Shown: positions 6,796 through 12,672 of the stretch, piece by piece
How positions within the stretch are numbered: the first letter of the stretch is position 1
How the letters are laid out: each line of letters starts with the position of its first letter
DNA from: Crocinitomicaceae bacterium
GTDB lineage: Bacteria; Bacteroidota; Bacteroidia; Flavobacteriales_D; Parvicellaceae
NCBI GenBank assembly: GCA_002727735.1
Contig: PBXW01000139.1
Span: 1-12,672 of the forward strand
Direction of reading: 5' to 3'
Length of the DNA stretch: 12,672 bases
Notes under the pieces: generated by a model
Seen by the model: the letters and a program-made list of their open reading frames with translations, nothing else
What the model was told of the DNA's origin: nothing
Database searches by the model: none
Made by a program: the position numbers and the translations under genes

Positions 6796-7947
6796 TTAGA
6801 AGCTAATATTAATTTCGACTGATTCTATAAAAGCTACTTCCCAGTTGAGGAAATCATCAATCTTTACTTTAAACGATTCTTTCCTGGTTATATCTCCTTT
6901 AGTAAGCTCAATATCATTTCTTCCAGCATCTAATACCAAGATATCATTGTTAAAATTATCTAGTGTTCCTATAGATTTTCCATTTACTTTTACATATATC
7001 TGGTCTCTTTCGGAATCATTAACATCATGTTTGACCTTCACAAGACCTTTTCCTCGCTCGAGATCAATATTTATTTGGTTACCGCTGGGATCCAAGGGGT
7101 TATATATAAAATTATTGTCAACATAGTTTTCAAGAGTAATTTTTATGTCAATATCGGTTCCCACTTTTAATTTATTTACAGTTCTTGGAGTAGATCCAAC
7201 CCTTCTTCCGTTGACAAACAATGTTGCTCGCGGAGGATTTGTTGAAACAGCTAAACTGGTTAAAAGAGGATTTAAAGTAAGATTCTCTTTTTTATTTCTT
7301 TGAAAAGTGTATTCTTTTGTGAGAATCTCATAGTAGGGCGCCACAATCTTAATTTCAGTTTTTGTATTCTTTTTAGCTTTTATTTTTTGAGGCGAATAGC
7401 CTAAAAATCTATTATCAATAAAAATCTCAGCTGGTACCGAGGTACTTATTTCATAATCAATTAAATTTGTCTCTTCATTAAATGTTTTAGGATATTCTAA
7501 TTTTTCTGCAGGAAATATTGTATATGATGCCAAACTATTAGTTGATATATTTTTATTATTTAAAAGATTCTTTGTTAAAGGTATGAGATCAAGTCTTGAG
7601 CAAGATTCACATGATGCACCAAGATCTTTTAACACAATTTTTTCTTTTAAATCTATGAATGTATAGAAAAGGTACCTTTTCTCATCATAAATATATGTTG
7701 ATAAGTATATGACGATTGGGTTATCAGATTTTTCTTCTATTTTTTGAAAACATAACCCTTCTTCTAAACATGCTAGTTGTTCATCAAGACTAAACTCAAT
7801 AAAATCTTCTTCTGCGTAAATCTCTTTTTTAATAGTGCTTCCAAGAATCTCAGAGAAGCTATCAGGAGAACTACTGAGAAACACATACTCCGAAGTAAAA
7901 GTATGAATACTTAAAAATAATGTGATAAAAGTTAATTTATATTTCAT
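6796..7947 (-). CDS. Secreted PEGA-domain protein with cysteine-paired N-terminal domain
   Basis: The 383-aa protein has a signal peptide (about 1-19, weak cleavage site near TFTSE). The N-terminal domain (about 22-135) contains LACLEEGLC (C60, C66), a strand-rich segment and CESC (C113, C116). This resembles the N-terminal domain found before PEGA repeats in other bacteria (from memory, 'aCl-d-aC...yl...lid...g.v.....C..C'). Two PEGA-like beta domains follow: about 167-226 (PAEIFIDNRFLGYSPQKI) and 231-297 (PPRATLFVNGRRVGSTPRTV). A third, divergent repeat at about 301-383 contains IYVKVNGKSIGTLDNF. PEGA domains are small beta-sandwich modules of exported proteins, often in surface or cell-wall-binding contexts; no enzyme activity is implied. 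No Shine-Dalgarno precedes the ATG; a hairpin lies 18 nt upstream. Its convergent position beside three other exported proteins suggests, but does not prove, a shared role. Confidence 0.85.
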   Translation of the reverse strand: MKYKLTFITLFLSIHTFTSEYVFLSSSPDSFSEILGSTIKKEIYAEEDFIEFSLDEQLACLEEGLCFQKIEEKSDNPIVIYLSTYIYDEKRYLFYTFIDLKEKIVLKDLGASCESCSRLDLIPLTKNLLNNKNISTNSLASYTIFPAEKLEYPKTFNEETNLIDYEISTSVPAEIFIDNRFLGYSPQKIKAKKNTKTEIKIVAPYYEILTKEYTFQRNKKENLTLNPLLTSLAVSTNPPRATLFVNGRRVGSTPRTVNKLKVGTDIDIKITLENYVDNNFIYNPLDPSGNQINIDLERGKGLVKVKHDVNDSERDQIYVKVNGKSIGTLDNFNNDILVLDAGRNDIELTKGDITRKESFKVKIDDFLNWEVAFIESVEINISF

Positions 7948-7965
7948 AAAACTAAATTTTATCAG

Positions 7966-7993
7966 ATACCACTGCTCTTTCGAGCAGTGGTAT
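7966..7993 (-). terminator. 12-bp perfect GAAA-capped hairpin between the omp and PEGA genes
   Basis: ATACCACTGCTC (7966-7977) and GAGCAGTGGTAT (7982-7993) pair perfectly; on the minus strand the loop is GAAA, a stable GNRA tetraloop. It begins 9 nt beyond the omp stop codon, as expected for a transcript end. It is not followed by a clean T-tract on either strand (minus-strand tail CTGATAAAATTTAG). It may be an imperfect terminator, a 3'-end stabiliser, or an attenuator with read-through into the PEGA gene. Confidence 0.65.
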
Positions 7994-8002
7994 TAGAAAC
8001 AA

Positions 8003-9046
8003 TTAAAATTGATGTCTGTAAGTAATAGAGATGTAATCAGCACTTTCTTCTAAAGCTATATCGTCATCACGATTAACACTTCCTACACTTGCTGCATTAG
8101 CTTCGTTTTGACCAGCCCAAGAAAGATTAAGCTTGCCGGCATCGTATGAGAAGTTTTTAAACTCATACCCAAAAGTGATTGTATTTTTCGGATCTAATAC
8201 ATAAACCAAGCCCAATCCAACGACAGCGGCATCTCCAGTAGCCTCTTTGGCATAATCAATATCCCAACCAAAACCCGGAACTCCTGTTTCATTAACTTGA
8301 AAGCTATCTAACTGAGCTTGAGTTAGGCATGCACCAAAAATTGCTGCATCCTCACAATTTGGATTAGCAGTTGCAACTTCATAGAAGACATATTTACCAG
8401 CTGTATCTAAATCGGTTTGCTGATAGCCAGCTTTAGCGAACCAAAAGAGATTATTTGAAAGCCTATTTTGATAAACTGCTGCAAGATATCTTCCATCTGA
8501 ATCAGCAGTTTCGTTGCCAGTATGAGTTATATCCCAGAAATAGCTAGAGTAAAGTGTTCCATCTGTATCTTGATAAAAAGCTGTATCTCTTCCAGCCTCG
8601 GTATAATCAACATCAGTACTTCCATTGTATGCACCAAAAGCTAAAGACCAGTTATTATTGAATTTATATGAAAAGTTAAAAGATGTTTCCTCTCTCTCTG
8701 GCGTATCATCTCTTGACCAACCGACATAAGGATATCCTGACGATGGCATTAGAGAGTTATCATCCCCCTCTGATCTTTTCACAGACAAACCCCATGCGCC
8801 ATATTTCATATCAAATGCTATTGCAGGAACCATATATGACATAGATCCCTCTCTTGTAGCAGAAGCATTCGGATCATCACCGCCATTATTCTGCGCACTA
8901 CCAAAACCACCGTCAATAGCAGTTTGGGTTAAATTGTAATCAATTTTTTCCAACCCAACTGAGACCCCAAATTTAATTTCTTCTTGTGCAGAAATATTAA
9001 ATGAGATCAAAAGAATAGTTAGAAATGGATATTTTAAAATCTTCAT
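8003..9046 (-). CDS. Outer-membrane beta-barrel protein (porin-like)
   Basis: The 347-aa protein has a signal peptide (1-20, cut after NISA before Q21) and a mature sequence of alternating amphipathic strands separated by Gly/Asn/Asp-rich loops. Examples are 'TSFNFSYKFNNNWSLAFGAYNG' (121-142, read as two strands) and 'VGLGLVYVLDPKNTITFGYEF'-like strand-turn-strand near 276-296. It ends in YRHQF with a C-terminal Phe, the usual beta-barrel assembly signal. C231 and C240 in a loop may pair. The size fits a barrel of roughly 12-16 strands. No specific porin family is recognised, so the permeant is unknown. The start is well supported by a strong Shine-Dalgarno (CTCCTCT on the + strand, 9053-9059) 6 nt before the ATG. 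It is divergent from the MFS gene across an 87-nt region containing a palindrome, and a hairpin follows its stop codon. Confidence 0.88.
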   Translation of the reverse strand: MKILKYPFLTILLISFNISAQEEIKFGVSVGLEKIDYNLTQTAIDGGFGSAQNNGGDDPNASATREGSMSYMVPAIAFDMKYGAWGLSVKRSEGDDNSLMPSSGYPYVGWSRDDTPEREETSFNFSYKFNNNWSLAFGAYNGSTDVDYTEAGRDTAFYQDTDGTLYSSYFWDITHTGNETADSDGRYLAAVYQNRLSNNLFWFAKAGYQQTDLDTAGKYVFYEVATANPNCEDAAIFGACLTQAQLDSFQVNETGVPGFGWDIDYAKEATGDAAVVGLGLVYVLDPKNTITFGYEFKNFSYDAGKLNLSWAGQNEANAASVGSVNRDDDIALEESADYISITYRHQF

Positions 9047-9052
9047 AATTCA

Positions 9053-9059
9053 CTCCTCT
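9053..9059 (-). promoter_or_regulatory. Strong Shine-Dalgarno of the outer-membrane barrel gene
   Basis: The minus strand reads AGAGGAG, 6 nt before the ATG at 9046-9044. It is the strongest ribosome binding site in the window, consistent with an abundant outer-membrane protein, and it fixes the start. Confidence 0.8.
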
Positions 9060-9070
9060 GTGTTTATGGA

Positions 9071-9091
9071 GTAATTTTAATATAAAATTAC
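9071..9091. promoter_or_regulatory. 21-bp palindrome in the omp/MFS divergent promoter region
   Basis: Perfect 9-bp arms GTAATTTTA (9071-9079) and TAAAATTAC (9083-9091) surround a 3-nt centre. The site lies 25 nt upstream of the omp ATG and contains the best -10-like boxes for the omp gene on the minus strand (TATATT 9084-9079; TAAAAT 9079-9074). A dimeric regulator bound here would block omp transcription and might influence the divergent MFS gene. The AT-rich composition raises the chance of coincidence. Confidence 0.45.
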
Positions 9092-9093
9092 TT

Positions 9094-9121
9094 TTTTTGT
9101 GCATTTTTAGTACATATTTAA
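9094..9121 (+). promoter_or_regulatory. Tandem 10-bp repeat and -10-like box upstream of the MFS gene
   Basis: TTTTTGTGCA (9094-9103) and TTTTTAGTAC (9104-9113) are followed by ATATTTAA (9114-9121). A near-identical arrangement precedes the TonB-dependent receptor gene at 10439-10467. A -10 box in CATATTTA would put transcription start near 9125-9127, only 7-9 nt before the ATG at 9134. No convincing -35 box is visible, so activation through the repeats is possible (inference). Confidence 0.45.
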
Positions 9122-9133
9122 AAAAAATTTGAA

Positions 9134-10396
9134 ATGATGAATATACCCAAAAGGTTTCTTTTAATATTTTATTCAACCTTAGCAGTAATAATTTGCTACA
9201 TAGATAGAGTTAATATTTCAGTTGCAATTATTCCTATGCAGGAGCAATTTGGTTGGAGTGAATCCCAAGTAGGCTTAATTTTTTCATCTTTTTACATCGG
9301 TTATATGATAACAATGACACTAGGTGGATATTTAGCAGATAAATTTGGCGGTAAGCGTGTCTTAGGATGCGGAGTAATATTATGGTCTTTATTCACAATT
9401 CTCACACCAGTTGCAGCACATAATGGCCTATTTGCATTATTTTTTATGAGGATCCTAATGGGAGTTGGCGAAGGAGTTACTTTTCCTGCATGGCATAGTT
9501 TATATGCTAGATGGATTCCATTTAAAGAGAGAACTAGAGCGATCGCATTCACAAATAGTGGAGTAGCAATAGGAACTATTATTGGATACATAGGCACTCA
9601 AATGATTATTGTTTCAATGGGATGGGAATGGGCATTTTATTTATTTGGTATCTTAGGTATAGCTTGGTTTTACTTTTGGAGCAGGGAAGTGACATCCTTT
9701 CCAAGCGAACATAAGGGTATATCTTCCTGCGAGCTATCCTATATTGAAAAAAATGCCCCATCAATATCGACAGTAAGAAAGATTCCATTCAAAAAACTGC
9801 TTTCAAATAAGCCTTTTTTAGCTATCGTAGCTGCAACTTTCGCAAACAACTGGAGCCTTTTTGTTTTTTTATCTTTCTTACCAAAATTTCTAGATAATGA
9901 ATTAGGTATTGCTCTTGAATCAAGTGCATTTGTAACCTTGATGATAATCCCCAGTATTATTTCTGTTATTGCTCTTAATGCTGGTGGATTTCTTGCTGAT
10001 GATTTAATAAAAAAAGGTATAAGAATTATAAAAGTGAGGAAAATAGTCAATTCAATTGGATTTTTTGGCTCAGCTTCATGCCTTTTTATGATTCCATTTT
10101 TTGAATCAATTACAACTATAATTATATTAATTTGTGTAACTAATATCTTTTCTGGCATTGCTGCTGGTGGATTTGGAGTAAATCATGCTGATATTGCACC
10201 AAATGCTACAGGAACGCTTGTGGGTATCGCATCCACATTCGGTATGATTGCAGGGATTTTAGGAAATATAGTTTCCGGGTACATTCTTGAAATAACTGAG
10301 TCTTGGACCTTTGTATTTCATATTGCCGCTTGTTTGATTGTGGTTGGTGGACTAATTTATCTATTTTTTGCCAGCGATCAAAAGCAGTTTGAATAA
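9134..10396 (+). CDS. MFS transporter, anion:cation symporter (ACS) / SLC17-like
   Basis: The 420-aa polytopic protein has about 12 hydrophobic helices in two halves separated by a cytoplasmic loop (about 185-225), a full-length MFS carrier. TM1 carries YIDRVNIS (22-29). Motif A-like GGYLADKFGGKR (64-75) and the TM4 segment RILMGVGEGVTFPAWHSLY (106-124) are typical of the ACS family. NHADIAPNATGTLVGIASTF (350-369) closely recalls the SLC17 hallmark (sialin/vesicular glutamate carriers, 'NHLDIAP..aG.l.GI.NTf'). Relatives carry organic anions such as hexuronates, phthalate, sialic acid or glutamate with H+ or Na+; the substrate here is unknown. The start is forced by an in-frame TAA at 9119-9121; ATGs at 9134 and 9137 are the options. 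No Shine-Dalgarno is present and the leader is predicted to be very short. It neighbours a divergent barrel gene and a downstream TonB-dependent receptor, so an uptake module is likely (inference). Confidence 0.92.
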   Translation: MMNIPKRFLLIFYSTLAVIICYIDRVNISVAIIPMQEQFGWSESQVGLIFSSFYIGYMITMTLGGYLADKFGGKRVLGCGVILWSLFTILTPVAAHNGLFALFFMRILMGVGEGVTFPAWHSLYARWIPFKERTRAIAFTNSGVAIGTIIGYIGTQMIIVSMGWEWAFYLFGILGIAWFYFWSREVTSFPSEHKGISSCELSYIEKNAPSISTVRKIPFKKLLSNKPFLAIVAATFANNWSLFVFLSFLPKFLDNELGIALESSAFVTLMIIPSIISVIALNAGGFLADDLIKKGIRIIKVRKIVNSIGFFGSASCLFMIPFFESITTIIILICVTNIFSGIAAGGFGVNHADIAPNATGTLVGIASTFGMIAGILGNIVSGYILEITESWTFVFHIAACLIVVGGLIYLFFASDQKQFE

Positions 10397-10438
10397 AAAA
10401 ACCTTTTAAAACAACACTTTCAGGTATAAAAAACATTC

Positions 10439-10467
10439 TTTTTAGTCATTTTTAGTGCTATATTTAA
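10439..10467 (+). promoter_or_regulatory. Tandem 10-bp repeat and -10-like box upstream of the TonB-dependent receptor
   Basis: TTTTTAGTCA (10439-10448) is directly followed by TTTTTAGTGC (10449-10458) and then TATATTTAA (10459-10467), where TATATT matches the -10 consensus at five of six positions. No good -35 box lies 17 bp upstream (TTCTTT), so the repeats occupy the spacer. The same module precedes the MFS gene at 9094-9121. Predicted transcription start is near 10471, about 26 nt before the ATG. Confidence 0.5.
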
Positions 10468-10496
10468 CAGATAAATTAATTTTTAGGGGAAAAAAT

Positions 10497-12672
10497 ATGC
10501 ATTTTCTAAGAAAGATAGCTTTTTTGATGTTTTTAACACCGTTTGCTTTTATACAAGCTGATGTGGAAGAAGTTATCGTAACAGCAAACAAAAAAGTGGA
10601 AACCGTTCAGGAAATACCGATGAATATTTCAGTTATTACCGAAGTTGATATTCAAGAGAGAGGTATTTCTAATCCAGAAGATTTTTTAAGAACTTTAGCG
10701 GGCGTAACAACTCCCGGGGGATCTAGGTACTACTCTTTTAGGGGGTTAAATACCAGCTCAGCTCAAAGATCTTCAGGAACTACATCCACATATATAGATG
10801 AAATTCCTGGTACAACAATGAATATTTGGGATATTGATAGAATTGAGGTTTTAAGAGGACCCCAAGGAACTTTATATGGATCAAATGCAATTGGTGGAAC
10901 TATCAGATACATAACAAAGCAACCAGATTTATCTGGTTTTGACTATGCGTACTCAATGGAGTTCGGAGAAAAAAGATTTGCCGGAAATGCAATTGTTAAC
11001 TATAACGCTATGGTTAATGTTCCCCTAAATGATCTTTTTGCATTAAGGGCAACATATTCACAATCTTTAGATCCAGGTATTTATGAAAATATTATTACTC
11101 AAAACAAAGATGTTGGTGATCAAGATGATGAAAGATATACCATAACACTAGGCTTTGAAAGAGATGACTCTCCAATTCATGACGGCAATATAAAAAGCAT
11201 GGTCAGATACATTGTTAGCGATCGTTACGATGAAGGCATGAAGGAAAAGGGTAACGGTGATAAACCTGGAACTGCAGATATTTTTGATCCTAATTGTAGC
11301 ACAAGCACAGCTTTTTATTATGGTAGCTCTTGTACTAGATTAACTGCCTTAGCTGATGCTTATGGCAGAGATTTATCGGACTATCATCCTCTTTTATCTT
11401 TTGCAGAAGTGACAGATGAAAAACACAATGTTGTTATTTCTACTTTGGCTTCAACTACAGAAGTTGGCTTTGATTGGGGTTCTGCAACCTTGACGACTAT
11501 GTACAGAGATTATGATGAAGATAGTGAAACTGAGTGGTCAAGAATTGATACTGATGATCTTTATCCAGCTCCACTGATAGTTACTTCAGATAGCGAGACA
11601 GAAATTACAGAATTAAGACTAAGCTCTAATCCTGGAATGTTTGAGTGGACAGTTGGTCTTTATGACTTTGAAGAAAATGCAGATCCAAATTCTATCGTTG
11701 AGAATCAGGCTCTTCAAAGTGCCGAAGCATGGGATTATATTCAATTCATGGTCCCAGGTGGGTATGATGGTGCTGCATACTGTCCACCTTATTGTGGAGA
11801 TGATGCTAGCCCATATTTCTATTATGGTAGCTATACCTATTACAGCTACTCTGAAGAAAGGGCAATGTATGGAGAGGTTGCTTTAAACCTTGATAAATGG
11901 AAATTTACTGCTGGACTAAGAGATTATGAAATATCTGATGGTTATAAATCTTCTGAATTCGGTATTTTCTACTCTGGAAATGGTTGTGACGGTAGTGCTA
12001 CCGAAGGGACTACATGTTCGCAAGAATCCGGTACCGAATCTGATACAAGACCAAAGCTTACAGCTTCATATATGCCAAATGATGATTTAACTTTATTTGC
12101 AGTTTCATCAGCAGGTTATAGACCTGGAGGAAATAACTCAGCATTGCCTCCATTCTGTGCAGGCGATCCTGAAGCATCAAATTTCCAAAGAAGATATACA
12201 TCAGACAAAGCAGAGAATACTGAGTTTGGTGTTAAGGCTAGAGGCGATACTTTCAACTTTAATGCTACATACTTCTTAATTGACTGGACTGATATCCAAA
12301 TTGGTATTGCTCCAGCATGTGGATGGAGTTTCACAAGTAATGGTGGTGAAGCTGAAACCAAGGGAGTTGAGATTGACTTTGATGTGATGCTTGCAGATGG
12401 TCTTTATATGGACTTTGCAGGGGCATTTATGACCGCAGAAACTACAATTGATATGCCAAGTTTTGGAGCTGCAGCTGGTGATAGCTTACCTGGAACAGTT
12501 GAAGAACAATATAATATTGGTCTTTCTTATGATCATACAATTGGTTCAAAGTCAGCCTATACAAGGGTAGATTATTTATATTATGGAGACAGCTATGCTA
12601 CTTTTGGGCAATCTGAAGATCAAATGTCACCAGCATATGAGAAATTTAATCTTAATGTCGGAGTAGAGCTAA
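10497..12672 (+). CDS. TonB-dependent outer-membrane receptor (3' truncated by window end)
   Basis: The frame is open from ATG 10497 to the last base (725 complete codons) with no stop. The signal peptide is residues 1-21 (cut after FIQA). A TonB box EEVIVTA (24-30) follows, then the plug domain with SFRGLNT (80-86), IDRIEVLRGPQGTLYGSNAI (113-132) and GGTIRYITK (133-141). The rest is barrel, with strands such as LTLFAVSSAGYRPGG. Extracellular loops are Tyr/Gly-rich and carry paired cysteines (CSTSTAFYYGSSC, CPPYC, CDGSATEGTTC). It belongs to the large FepA/CirA-like receptor class that imports scarce nutrients using the TonB-ExbBD proton-motive system. The substrate cannot be read from sequence, and no siderophore genes are nearby. 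Shine-Dalgarno AGGGGA (10485-10490) lies 6 nt before the ATG. The final KFNLNVGVEL resembles a late barrel strand, so perhaps several tens of residues are missing. Confidence 0.95.
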   Translation, partial: MHFLRKIAFLMFLTPFAFIQADVEEVIVTANKKVETVQEIPMNISVITEVDIQERGISNPEDFLRTLAGVTTPGGSRYYSFRGLNTSSAQRSSGTTSTYIDEIPGTTMNIWDIDRIEVLRGPQGTLYGSNAIGGTIRYITKQPDLSGFDYAYSMEFGEKRFAGNAIVNYNAMVNVPLNDLFALRATYSQSLDPGIYENIITQNKDVGDQDDERYTITLGFERDDSPIHDGNIKSMVRYIVSDRYDEGMKEKGNGDKPGTADIFDPNCSTSTAFYYGSSCTRLTALADAYGRDLSDYHPLLSFAEVTDEKHNVVISTLASTTEVGFDWGSATLTTMYRDYDEDSETEWSRIDTDDLYPAPLIVTSDSETEITELRLSSNPGMFEWTVGLYDFEENADPNSIVENQALQSAEAWDYIQFMVPGGYDGAAYCPPYCGDDASPYFYYGSYTYYSYSEERAMYGEVALNLDKWKFTAGLRDYEISDGYKSSEFGIFYSGNGCDGSATEGTTCSQESGTESDTRPKLTASYMPNDDLTLFAVSSAGYRPGGNNSALPPFCAGDPEASNFQRRYTSDKAENTEFGVKARGDTFNFNATYFLIDWTDIQIGIAPACGWSFTSNGGEAETKGVEIDFDVMLADGLYMDFAGAFMTAETTIDMPSFGAAAGDSLPGTVEEQYNIGLSYDHTIGSKSAYTRVDYLYYGDSYATFGQSEDQMSPAYEKFNLNVGVEL

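Noticed and set aside
9739..10158. 139-aa antisense frame over the MFS gene
   Set aside because: The + strand MFS gene is full-length with hallmark motifs; the antisense translation has no recognisable feature.
10397..10438. Possible terminator after the MFS gene (ACCT...AGGT)
   Set aside because: Only 4 bp of stem with a 17-nt loop; not a credible hairpin.
11641..11886. 81-aa + strand frame within the receptor gene
   Set aside because: It is out of frame inside the TonB-dependent receptor, whose own frame is uninterrupted from 10497 to the window end.

Overview
The window is AT-rich DNA, densely coded, with short intergenic gaps and many secreted or outer-membrane products. It carries an outer-membrane barrel, a TonB-dependent receptor and strong Shine-Dalgarno sites. 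This fits a Gram-negative bacterium with a streamlined genome. The mix of cytochrome P450, TonB-dependent receptor and MFS uptake genes in AT-rich DNA is reminiscent of marine gammaproteobacteria such as SAR86, but that placement is inference. No tRNA, rRNA, CRISPR array, insertion sequence or phage gene was seen, and no gene-free stretch exceeds about 110 bases.

Region 1 (1-2342, + strand): the C-terminal tail of an unidentified gene is followed by a tight three-gene unit. It encodes an ICMT/PEMT-type membrane methyltransferase, a class-I bacterial cytochrome P450 with all key motifs, and a small secreted protein built on a 16-residue 'S-[IV]-F-N' repeat. The spacings are 3 nt and a 4-nt ATGA overlap. 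A good promoter just upstream places the likely transcription start on the ATG of the first gene, which suggests a leaderless message.

Region 2 (2391-7947): a sigma70-like promoter (TTGATT-17-GATAAT) drives three + strand genes: a two-TM inner-membrane protein with a large periplasmic domain, a 689-aa exported protein and a 438-aa exported protein of unknown family. The 689-aa protein has TPR-like repeats, a TolA-like charged helix, a Ser-rich linker and a C-terminal TonB-like domain. A fourth envelope gene faces them on the opposite strand with a 1-nt gap. It encodes a secreted PEGA-repeat protein whose N-terminal domain carries paired cysteines. This is the best candidate in the window for an undescribed envelope system.

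Region 3 (7966-12672): an outer-membrane beta-barrel gene (- strand) is divergent from an MFS transporter of the ACS/SLC17-like type (+). A TonB-dependent receptor follows and is cut off by the window end. The receptor is open from its ATG at 10497 to the last base. The MFS and receptor genes share a promoter-proximal tandem 10-bp direct repeat followed by an ATATTTAA box, and the omp/MFS intergenic region holds a 21-bp palindrome. Together these suggest a co-regulated uptake module, with receptor and barrel in the outer membrane and the MFS carrier in the inner membrane, for an unknown, probably anionic, substrate.
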